Positions 1-7,022 of a DNA stretch of 11,014 bases are shown here, piece after piece; the first letter of the stretch is position 1, and each line of letters begins with the position of its first letter. The notes below the pieces were generated by a model that made no database searches, was not told the DNA's origin, and worked only from the letters and a program-made list of their open reading frames with translations. Location of the stretch: contig JANQTO010000424.1 in the NCBI GenBank assembly GCA_030731685.1, forward strand, positions 1-11,014, written 5' to 3'. The translations under genes and the position numbers were made by a program. The DNA is from Nonlabens sp. (GTDB lineage: Bacteria; Bacteroidota; Bacteroidia; Flavobacteriales; Flavobacteriaceae).

Positions 1-23
1 TTAAAGTAAGGGATTTTTTTTAG

Positions 24-94
24 AGGCGTCTAGCGGACTCGAACCGCTGTAGCAGGTTTTGCAGACCTGTGCCTAGCCACTCGGCCAAGACGCC
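24..94 (-). tRNA. tRNA-Cys (anticodon GCA)
   Basis: Read on the minus strand, the region folds as a complete cloverleaf. The acceptor stem is GGCGTCT/AGACGCC, the D stem GCC/GGC, the anticodon stem CAGGT/ACCTG around loop CTGCAAA (anticodon GCA), and the T stem AGCGG/CCGCT around TTCGAGT. The discriminator base is U, the identity base expected for cysteine tRNAs. The 3' CCA is not encoded, so it must be added after transcription. It lies 102 bp downstream of folB on the same strand and appears to have its own -7 box at 107-114. Confidence 0.96.
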
Positions 95-106
95 CGAAAG
101 CGAGTG

Positions 107-114
107 CAAAAATA
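107..114 (-). promoter_or_regulatory. Candidate -7 box for tRNA-Cys
   Basis: The minus strand reads TATTTTTG, an exact match to the Bacteroidota -7 consensus TAnnTTTG, 12 nt upstream of the mature tRNA 5' end. Transcription would start a few bases before the tRNA. No clear TTG -33 element is seen at the usual distance, so the call rests on one box and on position. Confidence 0.5.
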
Positions 115-196
115 ACAAAATAAGTCAGTAATATACCATTCACGCTTAAAAACAGCAATTAGCTTTACTAATTTACTTTATCAAAGTGCCATAAGA

Positions 197-553
197 TTAT
201 CGCTCTAAACTCATGCAAATGGTAACCTGCTGTACATCACCACCTATAGGCGGATTTATTTTAGAAACAGAAACCGTAGCTTTTTCAACAAGAGGTTCTT
301 TAGATAGAGTACGGTCAAGTATGCGCCGTGCTACCTGTTCTAATAATTTAGATCGTACAGCCATTTCTTCCACCACTATTTGATTTAAAGAAACATAATC
401 CACAGTATCTTTTAAATCATCACTGGCTGCGCTTTTAGAAAGGTTTGCAATTACTTCTATATCTACCCTGTAATCACTTCCTATCATCGACTCTTCATCT
501 AGGCAGCCGTGATAAGCATAGACGCGTATATTTTCAAGTTTTATAGTATGCAT
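197..553 (-). CDS. folB: Dihydroneopterin aldolase (FolB)
   Basis: FolB converts 7,8-dihydroneopterin to 6-hydroxymethyl-7,8-dihydropterin and glycolaldehyde in cytosolic folate synthesis. The protein starts MHTIKLENIRVYAYHG and has 118 residues, the usual size for this small octameric enzyme. With the initiator as 1, visible family landmarks are the catalytic-region Glu21 after YHGCLDE, Tyr53 in DTVDYVSL, Glu72 in LLEQVARRIL, and the conserved lysine Lys98 in SKINPPIGG. The same frame is open to an ATG at 580, but that adds nine residues (MQDAMYLYH) not expected in FolB, so the inner ATG is preferred. No Shine-Dalgarno sequence is obvious, as is normal in Bacteroidota. It is divergent from glnS with a 72-bp gap. 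FolB beside GlnRS and tRNA-Cys is, from memory, a familiar flavobacterial arrangement. Confidence 0.93.
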   Translation of the reverse strand: MHTIKLENIRVYAYHGCLDEESMIGSDYRVDIEVIANLSKSAASDDLKDTVDYVSLNQIVVEEMAVRSKLLEQVARRILDRTLSKEPLVEKATVSVSKINPPIGGDVQQVTICMSLER

Positions 554-574
554 GTGGTAAAGATACATCGCGTC

Positions 575-604
575 TTGCAACCAGTAAAATAAGAAGTAAA
601 TTTG
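575..604 (+). promoter_or_regulatory. glnS promoter (TTG-N19-TAAATTTG)
   Basis: TTG at 575-577 and TAAATTTG at 597-604 are separated by 19 nt, matching the Bacteroidota primary sigma factor consensus (TTG, then TAnnTTTG) in both boxes and spacing. The predicted start near 610 leaves a leader of about 16 nt before the glnS ATG at 626. The -33 element sits inside the longer folB reading frame, which also favours the inner folB start. Confidence 0.75.
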
Positions 605-625
605 TAATCATTAAAAAACGTAGGG

Positions 626-2305
626 ATGAGCGACGCAACCAAAGCATCAAATTTTATTGAGGAGATTATTTATGAAGATTTAAACAACGGTTTATCACAG
701 GATACACTGCGGTTTAGATTTCCACCAGAGCCAAATGGTTATTTACACATAGGCCATGCCAGTGCGATTTGTTTAAACTTTGGACTTGGTGAAAAATTTG
801 GTCAACCGGTTAATTTGCGGTTTGATGACACTAATCCAGCAAAAGAAGAATCAAAGTATGTAGACGCCATACAAGAAGATGTTAAATGGTTAGGTTACAA
901 ATGGGATAACCTTTGTTATGCATCAGACTATTTTCAGGAACTGTACGACTGGGCCGTTCAACTCGTTAAGGATGGAAAAGCTTACGTAGATTCACAGTCC
1001 AGTGAAGAAATTGCCTCCCAAAAAGGCTCACCTACAGAACCTGGAGTAGATAGTCCATATCGCAACCGTAGTGTTGAGGAGAACCTTGCGCTTTTTGAAG
1101 GTATGAAAAATGGCGATTACGGCGAGTCTGAGCATGTACTGCGTGCTAAAATTAACATGCAGTCCACAAATATGCTCATGCGTGACCCTATTATGTACCG
1201 TGTTGTGAATAGAGCACACCATAGAACAGGAACAGACTGGAAAATATATCCTATGTACGACTGGACACATGGTGAAAGCGATTACCTAGAGCAAATAACG
1301 CACTCATTCTGTACCTTAGAATTTTTACCACATAGAGAACTTTACGATTGGTTTCTAGACCAGATTGTAGATCCTAATAAAATACGTCCCAAGCAACGAG
1401 AGTTTGCACGTCGTAACGTTTCACATACGGTTACGAGCAAGCGTAAACTTCAAAAATTAGTAGAATCTGGAGTTGTCACTGGTTGGGATGACCCACGTAT
1501 GACTACCATTTCTGGATTAAGACGTAGAGGTTTTACAGCTGCTAGCTTGCGTAATTTTGCTACTTCCATAGGTATTGCAAAACGTGATAATCTTGTTGAT
1601 TTAAATCACCTAGAATTTCACCTAAGAGAAGACCTTAATAAAGTTGCAGACCGCGTTATGTGTGTTTTAGACCCGGTAAAATTGGTTATTACAAACTATC
1701 CAGACGATAAGGTAGAAATGCTACAGGCAGAGAATAATCAAGAGGACGATTCCCGTGGCTTTAGAGAAGTGCCATTTTCTAAAGAATTGTATATAGAACG
1801 TGAAGACTTTAAAGAAGAGGCAAACAAGAAATACTTTAGACTGAGCATAGGCAAGGAAGTACGTCTTAAAAACGGCTATATTATTAAGGGCGAAGGCTGC
1901 ATAAAAGACGCTAACGGTAATATTACCGAGATTCACGCTACGTATGACCCAGATTCACAAAGCGGTAGTGGTTCTGAGGCAAGTTTGCGCAAAGTGAAGG
2001 GAACACTTCACTGGGTAAGCGCGGCACACGCGGTACCCGTAGAGGTGCGCTTATATGACAGGTTATTTACCGTTCCGTCACCAGATACTGACAAGGAAAA
2101 GGATTTTATGGAATTTGTAAATACAGATTCACTTGAAGTTATTACCGCCATGGCCGAGCCTTCTGTGAAAGAACTTGAGGTAGGCACTAGCGTTCAATTT
2201 CAGCGTATAGGATATTTTTGTGTTGATAAAGATTCTACCGAAGAAAAGATTGTTTTCAACCGTACTGTAGGCCTTAGAGATACTTGGGCAAAGATTGATG
2301 CTTAA
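626..2305 (+). CDS. glnS: Glutaminyl-tRNA synthetase
   Basis: The enzyme charges tRNA-Gln with glutamine in the cytosol. It is a class I synthetase of 559 residues, close to the roughly 554 of E. coli GlnRS, so it is complete. PEPNGYLHIGHA (residues 35-45) holds the HIGH nucleotide-binding motif, followed by the GlnRS-typical NLRFDDTNP (63-71). The IYPMYDWTH and CTLEF segments (about 207-233) shape the active site. VTSKRKL (269-275) is the GlnRS version of KMSKS, and GWDDPRMTTISGLRRRG follows it. The rest is the anticodon-binding beta-barrel region. The ATG follows TAGGG closely and lies about 16 nt after the predicted transcription start. A stop and a hairpin terminator follow at 2373-2410. 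GlnRS in Bacteroidota is generally attributed to ancient horizontal acquisition; nothing here suggests a recent transfer. Confidence 0.98.
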   Translation: MSDATKASNFIEEIIYEDLNNGLSQDTLRFRFPPEPNGYLHIGHASAICLNFGLGEKFGQPVNLRFDDTNPAKEESKYVDAIQEDVKWLGYKWDNLCYASDYFQELYDWAVQLVKDGKAYVDSQSSEEIASQKGSPTEPGVDSPYRNRSVEENLALFEGMKNGDYGESEHVLRAKINMQSTNMLMRDPIMYRVVNRAHHRTGTDWKIYPMYDWTHGESDYLEQITHSFCTLEFLPHRELYDWFLDQIVDPNKIRPKQREFARRNVSHTVTSKRKLQKLVESGVVTGWDDPRMTTISGLRRRGFTAASLRNFATSIGIAKRDNLVDLNHLEFHLREDLNKVADRVMCVLDPVKLVITNYPDDKVEMLQAENNQEDDSRGFREVPFSKELYIEREDFKEEANKKYFRLSIGKEVRLKNGYIIKGEGCIKDANGNITEIHATYDPDSQSGSGSEASLRKVKGTLHWVSAAHAVPVEVRLYDRLFTVPSPDTDKEKDFMEFVNTDSLEVITAMAEPSVKELEVGTSVQFQRIGYFCVDKDSTEEKIVFNRTVGLRDTWAKIDA

Positions 2306-2339
2306 AACAAATTCCTTCGTATGAACATTTAGTTTCATT

Positions 2340-2363
2340 ATTTCGCTTTCGCGAAAGCGAAAT
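2340..2363. repeat. 24-bp palindrome containing CGCTTTCGCGAAAGCG (intergenic copy)
   Basis: A perfect inverted repeat with no loop lies between the glnS stop and its terminator. The core CGCTTTCGCGAAAGCG (2344-2359) is extended on each side by TTT/AAA and a further A/T pair. No T tract follows, so it does not look like an intrinsic terminator. The same 16-bp core recurs exactly inside gltX (5823-5838) and inside the DUF4175-like gene (9883-9898). Confidence 0.9.
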
Positions 2364-2372
2364 CCTTACAAG

Positions 2373-2410
2373 CCTACATAGCATCATAAACTATGTAGGT
2401 TTTATTTTTA
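2373..2410 (+). terminator. Intrinsic terminator after glnS
   Basis: A 9-bp stem, CCTACATAG (2373-2381) paired with CTATGTAGG (2391-2399), has a 9-nt loop and is followed directly by a T-rich run (TTTTATTTTTAT). This is a standard Rho-independent layout about 68 nt past the glnS stop. Confidence 0.8.
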
Positions 2411-2537
2411 TCTGTATTTAACAATAATCCATAAATAATTCTTTAATTTTTACCTTTATTGTATGATTATTTACATATAATTAACTTTATATGAAAAATT
2501 TAACCCGTCATTAACTATGTTTGATTACTGCTCATTG

Positions 2538-2545
2538 TACCTTTG
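2538..2545 (+). promoter_or_regulatory. Candidate -7 box for the YtxH cluster
   Basis: TACCTTTG matches the Bacteroidota consensus TAnnTTTG and lies 23 nt before the chosen ATG at 2569, giving a leader of about 15-20 nt. The nearest TTG upstream (2521-2523) is only 14 nt away, shorter than the usual 17-23, so the -33 element is uncertain. The upstream stretch 2400-2520 is very AT-rich and holds no supported gene. Confidence 0.5.
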
Positions 2546-2568
2546 TTTTACAATTTAAAATTATACTT

Positions 2569-2913
2569 ATGAACAATTCAAGCAAAACAATACTAGGAGT
2601 ACTCGCAGGCGTAGCAGTAGGTGCAGCAGTAGGTCTACTATATGCTCCAGAAAGTGGAGAAGACACCCGTAAAAAATTAAAGAAAAACGCTCTAAAAGCT
2701 AAAGAAAGCGCAGCAGCTTACGCTCAAGATAAATATGAAAGAGCAAGTGTAAAAGCAGAATCTTTTAGAGGAACTGTTGCAGAACGCATAGACAGCGCTT
2801 TAGAAACAGCGAGTTACAAGGCAGATGATGTAATCGTAGCATTAGAGGACAAACTAGCTCAGTTGAAAGAAAAAAATGCAGCGTTTCATAACAAAACCAA
2901 GCCAACAGTATAA
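2569..2913 (+). CDS. YtxH-domain membrane-anchored protein
   Basis: The 114-residue protein has one N-terminal hydrophobic helix (about residues 7-25, rich in Gly/Ala/Val). The YtxH signature GLLYAPESGEDTR (22-34) follows immediately. The remainder is a long charged Ala/Lys/Glu-rich helix likely to be amphipathic or coiled-coil. YtxH proteins are small, often stress-induced envelope proteins of uncertain biochemical role. The frame is open from a TTG at 2521, but that start would lie upstream of the -7 box and adds no family sequence. The ATG MNNSSKTILG is therefore used. It is first in a three-gene cluster, with 9 bp to the next ATG. The long helix may contact the inner membrane or peptidoglycan, but that is inference. 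Confidence 0.85.
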   Translation: MNNSSKTILGVLAGVAVGAAVGLLYAPESGEDTRKKLKKNALKAKESAAAYAQDKYERASVKAESFRGTVAERIDSALETASYKADDVIVALEDKLAQLKEKNAAFHNKTKPTV

Positions 2914-2922
2914 AACCAACGA

Positions 2923-3327
2923 ATGAGTCAAAGCATTACCGACAGATTTAACGAACTATTTAACGCAACCCAAGAGTACATAGATGCAACTATTGCCTTT
3001 CAAAGGCTAGACCTTTATAAGAAAGTGATGCAGGCAGCCTCCAGCACGGTGCATAAGGTGTTTGTAGGTTTCGTATTATTGTTAGGACTCATCTTTTTAA
3101 GTGTGGCACTTGCTATATACCTAGGTACGTTAACTAATTCAATAGCTGCAGGTTATGCTATCGTTGGACTGCTCTATATTATTTTGTGTATATGTATTAT
3201 GTACTTTTTGAGACCGTCTATAGAGCGCATTATGCTGCAGCGGTCTTCTAAAAAATTATTTAACAAGTATTCAAATTCACAAAGCAATCAATCAATTACC
3301 CAAAAAGATACTTATGAAAATCTATAA
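2923..3327 (+). CDS. Phage-holin-superfamily-like two-helix membrane protein (probable envelope protein)
   Basis: The 134-residue protein has an N-terminal amphipathic segment (about 1-40), two transmembrane helices (about 46-68 and 75-96) joined by a short turn, and a polar tail rich in Ser, Asn, Gln and Lys. This layout fits the Holin-X/YqjE-like family (often annotated 'phage holin family protein'), although such proteins are usually chromosomal and not part of prophages. No phage genes lie nearby. It is translated between the YtxH gene (9-bp gap) and the small downstream gene, which it overlaps by 14 bp, so the three are probably one transcript. The family assignment rests on topology and neighbours and not on a diagnostic motif. 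Confidence 0.7.
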   Translation: MSQSITDRFNELFNATQEYIDATIAFQRLDLYKKVMQAASSTVHKVFVGFVLLLGLIFLSVALAIYLGTLTNSIAAGYAIVGLLYIILCICIMYFLRPSIERIMLQRSSKKLFNKYSNSQSNQSITQKDTYENL

Positions 3328-3520
3328 CAGTTTTGAGGACATTGAAATGGAGTTAGAACAACTAAGCCTTCAAAAGGAGATAGGTTCTGTGAATCTTAAG
3401 CTCAAGTTTGAACAAGCAAAGGATGCACTCACCCCAGCAACGATTTTTTCCAATCTCGTCGCATCTATTGCAAAGAAGGCTATCGCACTTAAAATTGTCA
3501 ATAAGATTATAGGTAGGTAG
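3314..3520 (+). CDS. Small conserved protein, DUF6327-like
   Basis: The 68-residue protein starts MKIYNSFEDIEMELEQLSL. Residues about 6-40 form a charged, probably coiled-coil helix. LTPATIFSNLV precedes a basic amphipathic or weakly hydrophobic C-terminal helix (about 48-68) ending KIIGR. From memory it resembles flavobacterial DUF6327 proteins that sit beside YtxH and holin-like genes; no function is known. The ATG lies inside the end of the previous gene (14-bp overlap in another frame), which points to translational coupling. A strong hairpin follows 26 bp after the stop, so this is the last gene of the cluster. Confidence 0.65.
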   Translation: MKIYNSFEDIEMELEQLSLQKEIGSVNLKLKFEQAKDALTPATIFSNLVASIAKKAIALKIVNKIIGR

Positions 3521-3545
3521 TTTGAATAATACCAAATTAAAACTG

Positions 3546-3573
3546 AAAAGAGCGGCCTATTGGCCGCTCTTTT
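3546..3573. terminator. Bidirectional intrinsic terminator
   Basis: A 12-bp stem, AAAAGAGCGGCC (3546-3557) with GGCCGCTCTTTT (3562-3573), encloses a 4-nt loop. The flanking A and T runs make it work on both strands. It sits between the convergent YtxH cluster (ending 3520) and the SPFH gene (ending 3596) and probably ends both transcripts. Confidence 0.92.
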
Positions 3574-3595
3574 ACGTTAACATCAATGCGGTTAT

Positions 3596-4585
3596 CTATT
3601 CGTAACCACCTTCATTTTCACCTTCTCGGTCATTTCTAGCTTTTGCTTTTGCCTTTACCGTAGTTTCTTTTTTGTGGTTTTGCTTTTTCATTTGCTCACC
3701 TATTTGAGCACTTGCTGTAAAGCTTGCAATCATATTGTTAAGCATGTCGCTACCAGCTTGTGGTGAGTTAGGCAGTAATATGAGGTTAGACTGTGTAGCT
3801 TCACCTATAGACTGTAGTGTGTCGTAGTGTTGCGTAACCACAATAAGTGCACTTGCTTCTTGCGAGTTAATACCTACGTTGTTGAGAACATCTACACTTT
3901 CCTCTAGACCGCGTGCTATCTCACGACGCTGGTCTGCGATACCTTGACCTTGTAAACGCTTAGATTCAGCCTCGGCACGTGCTTTTGCTACAATTTTGAT
4001 ACGTTCTGCTTCTGCTTCATACTCTGCAGCTACCTTTTCTCGTTCAGACGCATTAATACGGTTCATGGCGTTCTTAACCTGTACATCTGGGTCAATATCT
4101 GTGACTAGGGTTTTAATAATATCATAACCATAGCCGCTCATAGCATCGTTAAGTTCGCGTTTAACCGCTATAGCTACGTCGTCTTTACGCTCAAACACGT
4201 CGTCTAGCTTCATTTTAGGCACCTCTGCTCGCACTACATCAAAAACATATGATGTTATCTGGTCGTGTGGATTTTGAAGCCTGTAAAACGCATCATATAC
4301 TTTGTCATAGATTACTTGAAACTGAACAGAAATTTTGAGGCGCACAAACACATCATCTTTTGTTTTAGTCTCAACGATTACATCCAGCTGCTGTACTTTA
4401 AGATTTATGCGACCTGCAACTCTGTCTATAACCGGTATTTTGAGCTGCAGACCAGCGTGGCGCATGCTTGTAAATTTTCCAAAACGCTCCACAAGAGCAG
4501 CAGTTTGTTGTTTTACCGTAAAAAAAGAGCCCAATAGTACAATCACAGCAAATACAACGATTACGGGCAATATTAAGTTTTCCAT
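3596..4585 (-). CDS. SPFH/Band 7 (stomatin/HIR-like) membrane protein
   Basis: The 329-residue protein has one N-terminal hydrophobic helix (about 3-23), then an SPFH/Band 7 domain (about 24-200). A charged Ala/Glu/Arg helix (about 175-230) and a hydrophilic tail follow; the tail is basic (KKETTVKAKAKAR) and ends acidic. Such proteins form large oligomeric membrane scaffolds. The segments QQLDVIVETKTKDDVFV (65-81) and KLDDVFERKDDVAIAV (126-141), then YGYDIIKTLVTDIDPD, resemble plant hypersensitive-induced-reaction (HIR) proteins more than FtsH-associated HflK/HflC. There is no NfeD partner next to it; the neighbours are a convergent YtxH cluster and a divergent beta-barrel gene. The start MENLILPV is the only sensible one. 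On the minus strand TACCTTTA at 4605-4612 is a weak -7 candidate. Confidence 0.92.
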   Translation of the reverse strand: MENLILPVIVVFAVIVLLGSFFTVKQQTAALVERFGKFTSMRHAGLQLKIPVIDRVAGRINLKVQQLDVIVETKTKDDVFVRLKISVQFQVIYDKVYDAFYRLQNPHDQITSYVFDVVRAEVPKMKLDDVFERKDDVAIAVKRELNDAMSGYGYDIIKTLVTDIDPDVQVKNAMNRINASEREKVAAEYEAEAERIKIVAKARAEAESKRLQGQGIADQRREIARGLEESVDVLNNVGINSQEASALIVVTQHYDTLQSIGEATQSNLILLPNSPQAGSDMLNNMIASFTASAQIGEQMKKQNHKKETTVKAKAKARNDREGENEGGYE

Positions 4586-4704
4586 TTTATAATTTTTAGT
4601 TTGTTAAAGGTAGTCAAATGGTTAGTAGTAAAAGAAGTCTAATAGTTACATTACAATCATACCTGCTTCATTTATCGAGTGCAACGTTACCCCAACCTAA
4701 TAGA

Positions 4705-4714
4705 TTAACGTTAA
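4705..4714. promoter_or_regulatory. Small palindrome TTAACGTTAA in a divergent promoter region
   Basis: A perfect 10-bp palindrome lies between the SPFH gene (-) and the beta-barrel gene (+), 53 bp before the latter's ATG. TATGTTTA at 4743-4750 is a possible -7 box for the beta-barrel gene, one base off TAnnTTTG. A regulator site is possible but short palindromes of A and T arise easily by chance. Confidence 0.25.
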
Positions 4715-4767
4715 ACGACTGAAATAACAGATAAAATAGCATTATGTTTACGGCTTAATCCCTATCT

Positions 4768-5406
4768 ATGAAACTTAGTTACCTCCTTGTTTTTGCGTTA
4801 CTGGCATTCACAACTGTAAACGCTCAAAGCCGTAACCGTTCCTATAACAACCGCATAGGTCTAGGCGGCGATGTGACGTATTTTCAGTTGCATAACAAAC
4901 ACGTAAATATAAACTCAGGAACGGGATTCATGGGAACAGCCGGAACTAGAGGTAATTTCAGGGACGATTTTGATTTGATATACGGTGTGAGTATTTTCAG
5001 CAATAACTTCACGGTCCAAGAAAACCTAACGCTAGAGGACATCGACATGAACATGATAGGCGTGGAGTTTAGACTTATGCTAGCATGGAAAGTTGCACAA
5101 AGCGACTATTTCTCGGTAGAAGTAGGGCCAGCTTTTATGCTCAATAGCGAATTCAAAATTAAAGATGACCGTTTTGAGAACGCCATTATAGGTGGCGCAA
5201 ACCCCATCGCGATACAATCTTTCAAAGAAGTATCACCCATCAACCTTAATGGCGTAGTAGGTTTTAGCGCTGGAGCACGTAGCTTTAGGTTAACAGCGCA
5301 TTATCATTATGGATTTCTAGATGCACTGGCAAGCAAAGACCTCGCAGGTAATGACCTTAACGGAAATGTAGGTTTTGCTACTGCAGGTTTACGTATTTAT
5401 TTCTAA
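4768..5406 (+). CDS. Outer-membrane beta-barrel protein
   Basis: The 212-residue protein starts with a clear signal peptide (about 1-19, MKLSYLLVFALLAFTTVNA, cleavage before Gln20). The mature part alternates polar and hydrophobic residues typical of membrane beta-strands, such as GLGGDVTYFQL, MNMIGVEFRLMLAW, YFSVEVGPAFML, FRLTAHYHYGF and FATAGLRIYF. It ends in phenylalanine, as expected for recognition by the Bam assembly machinery. Size and composition fit the outer-membrane beta-barrel families common in Bacteroidota; no specific substrate or function can be read. It is convergent with gltX and their stop codons overlap by 4 bp. No terminator is visible in the overlap, so transcripts probably read into each other's antisense strand. 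Confidence 0.88.
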   Translation: MKLSYLLVFALLAFTTVNAQSRNRSYNNRIGLGGDVTYFQLHNKHVNINSGTGFMGTAGTRGNFRDDFDLIYGVSIFSNNFTVQENLTLEDIDMNMIGVEFRLMLAWKVAQSDYFSVEVGPAFMLNSEFKIKDDRFENAIIGGANPIAIQSFKEVSPINLNGVVGFSAGARSFRLTAHYHYGFLDALASKDLAGNDLNGNVGFATAGLRIYF

Positions 5407-6920
5407 GACAGTTTCTTACAAGCGGTGTGAATACGGTTTGCCGTTTCGTTCTTGCCTAATAATGCTGCTATTTCAAAAACATCAGGTCCCATAAGACTGC
5501 CTACAAGTGCTAGTCGCAACGGCATCATTACTTTACCCATGCCGAGTTCCTTTTCTTTAATCCAATTCTTTACAGCATCACTCAAACCGCTCGCAGTATC
5601 AACTGTACAAGCAGTAACTACTGCTGCTACCTCATTCATGATAGTTCCCGTTTGCTCGTTCCATGCTTTTTTAACAGCGGTTTCATCGTAGCTTGTTGGT
5701 GCGATAAAAAAGAATCCTGCAAGTTCAAATAAATCGTCAGTAAATACAGCGCGTTCTTTTACGAGTGCCACGACCATGGTTACAAAGTCTGTAGAACCAT
5801 AGGAAATGTCTTTTGCTTGTAACGCTTTCGCGAAAGCGTCACCCACAACAGCATCATCCTGCTGCACGTACCACTGTTGCTGGAACCACTTTGCTTTTTC
5901 AGGGTCAAATTTTGCACCGGCACTATGCACACGGTCTAGTGAAAATGCCTGTACTAACTCATCTAAAGTGAACAGTTCTTGCTCTGTTCCTGGATTCCAG
6001 CCTAGAAACGCAAGCAAATTCACAACAGCTTCAGGCAAGTAACCAGCCTCTTTATAACCAGAACTGAACTCCGTTGTTTTAGGGTCTGTCCAGTTTAATG
6101 GAAAAACGGGAAAGCCCATTTTGTCGCCATCGCGCTTGCTTAATTTTCCTTTACCTGTAGGTTTAAGGATAAGTGGTAAATGAGCAAATTTAGGTGCTGT
6201 CCAGCCAAAACTTTCATACAGCAAAACATGCAACGCCATACTAGGCAACCACTCTTCACCACGTATCACGTGCGATATTTCCATCTCATGGTCATCTACT
6301 ACGTTTGCAAGGTGATAGGTAGGCATACCGTCACTTTTAAACAACACTTTGTCGTCAATAAGGGCAGTTTCTATGGTAATGTTTTTGCGTATCTCGTCAA
6401 ACATTTCTAAGGTTTTAAGCTCGGGCTTAAATCGAATGACATAATCTGCTCCAGCGGCAATGCGCTTCTGTGTTTCTGAAGAGGAAAGGGTCAGAGAGTT
6501 CTCAAACGCCAACCTGTTGTGATGGTTATAGATGAATGTCTCTTTGTTGGCTTCTGCCGTTTTACGAGCTTCTTCTAATGTTTCAGCGGTATCAAATGCA
6601 TAGTATGCAGCACCAGTTTCAACTAGTTTTTCGGCATACGCACGGTAACGACCTTTGCGCTCGCTTTGTTTGTATGGACCATAGCCGCCATCCTTTCCAG
6701 GACCTTCGTCATAGGGTATATTGCACCAGTTTAAAGCGTCTATGATATATTGCTCAGCACCTTCTACAAAACGATTTTGGTCTGTGTCTTCTATGCGCAG
6801 TATAAATGTACCGCCGTGTTTTTTTGCAAACAAGTAGTTAAATAATGCGGTTCTTACACCACCTATGTGTAATGGACCTGTAGGGCTAGGAGCAAATCTT
6901 ACGCGAACTGGAGTACTCAT
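5403..6920 (-). CDS. gltX: Glutamyl-tRNA synthetase
   Basis: The enzyme charges tRNA-Glu with glutamate. It is a complete class I synthetase of 505 residues. RVRFAPSPTGPLHIGG (6-21) holds the HIGH-type motif, and TFILRIEDTDQNR (38-50) is the glutamate-site segment. GEEWLPSMALH (221-231) and KLSKRDG (259-265, the KMSKS motif) complete the catalytic core. A helical anticodon-binding region makes up the last 200 residues. Because GlnRS is encoded nearby, this GluRS is probably the discriminating kind, but that was not tested against known residues. Residues 362-366 (AFAKA) are encoded by an exact copy of the palindrome CGCTTTCGCGAAAGCG, in a linker-like stretch of the anticodon-binding half. The minus strand carries a perfect TATCTTTG -7 box 22 nt before the ATG. 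Confidence 0.98.
   Translation of the reverse strand: MSTPVRVRFAPSPTGPLHIGGVRTALFNYLFAKKHGGTFILRIEDTDQNRFVEGAEQYIIDALNWCNIPYDEGPGKDGGYGPYKQSERKGRYRAYAEKLVETGAAYYAFDTAETLEEARKTAEANKETFIYNHHNRLAFENSLTLSSSETQKRIAAGADYVIRFKPELKTLEMFDEIRKNITIETALIDDKVLFKSDGMPTYHLANVVDDHEMEISHVIRGEEWLPSMALHVLLYESFGWTAPKFAHLPLILKPTGKGKLSKRDGDKMGFPVFPLNWTDPKTTEFSSGYKEAGYLPEAVVNLLAFLGWNPGTEQELFTLDELVQAFSLDRVHSAGAKFDPEKAKWFQQQWYVQQDDAVVGDAFAKALQAKDISYGSTDFVTMVVALVKERAVFTDDLFELAGFFFIAPTSYDETAVKKAWNEQTGTIMNEVAAVVTACTVDTASGLSDAVKNWIKEKELGMGKVMMPLRLALVGSLMGPDVFEIAALLGKNETANRIHTACKKLS
5822..5839. repeat. 18-bp palindrome, in-frame copy inside gltX
   Basis: ACGCTTTCGCGAAAGCGT is a perfect palindrome sharing its 16-bp core with the copies at 2344-2359 and 9883-9898. 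On the gltX strand it is read as Ala-Phe-Ala-Lys-Ala within GDAFAKALQAK. Confidence 0.9.
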
Positions 6921-6941
6921 CTTCTTACTATTTTAAGGGTG

Positions 6942-6949
6942 CAAAGATA
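6942..6949 (-). promoter_or_regulatory. gltX -7 promoter box
   Basis: The minus strand reads TATCTTTG, an exact TAnnTTTG match, 21 nt upstream of the gltX ATG. The predicted leader is about 15 nt. No good TTG is present 17-23 nt further upstream. Confidence 0.6.
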
Positions 6950-7022
6950 GGAAGTTAGTTACGGAGTAAATAGGTTGCGTGGACGCACTTTTTCTATTGG
7001 ATTCGTTTTCGGTACGGATATT

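Noticed and set aside
558..565. Minus-strand TATCTTTA considered as the folB -7 box.
   Set aside because: It is only 5 nt from the chosen ATG, so transcription would start inside the start codon; it fits neither folB start well.
1028..1270. Antisense open frames inside glnS, and similar ones inside gltX, alkB, SPFH and the DUF4175-like gene.
   Set aside because: They lie opposite strongly conserved coding sequence and their translations are cysteine- or phenylalanine-rich with no domain pattern; they are shadows of the real genes.
2340..2363. The 24-bp palindrome considered as part of the glnS terminator.
   Set aside because: It has no loop and no following T run, a separate standard terminator lies at 2373-2410, and its core recurs inside coding sequences.
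2491..2514. A seven-codon frame (MKNLTRH) that could be a leader peptide for the YtxH cluster.
   Set aside because: It lies upstream of the best -7 box, has no attenuator hairpins after it, and is short enough to occur by chance.
2923..3327. The holin-like gene considered as evidence of a prophage.
   Set aside because: No endolysin, structural, integrase or other phage gene is nearby, and chromosomal YqjE-like proteins carry the same annotation.
4618..4722. A 34-codon ATG frame on the + strand in the SPFH/beta-barrel intergenic region.
   Set aside because: It has no ribosome-binding or promoter signal of its own, no recognisable sequence, and crosses the likely regulatory region of the two flanking genes.
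6976..6987. TGCGTGGACGCA hairpin downstream of the low-GC gene, considered as its terminator.
   Set aside because: The stem is 5 bp with a 2-nt loop, too tight, and no T tract follows on the minus strand.
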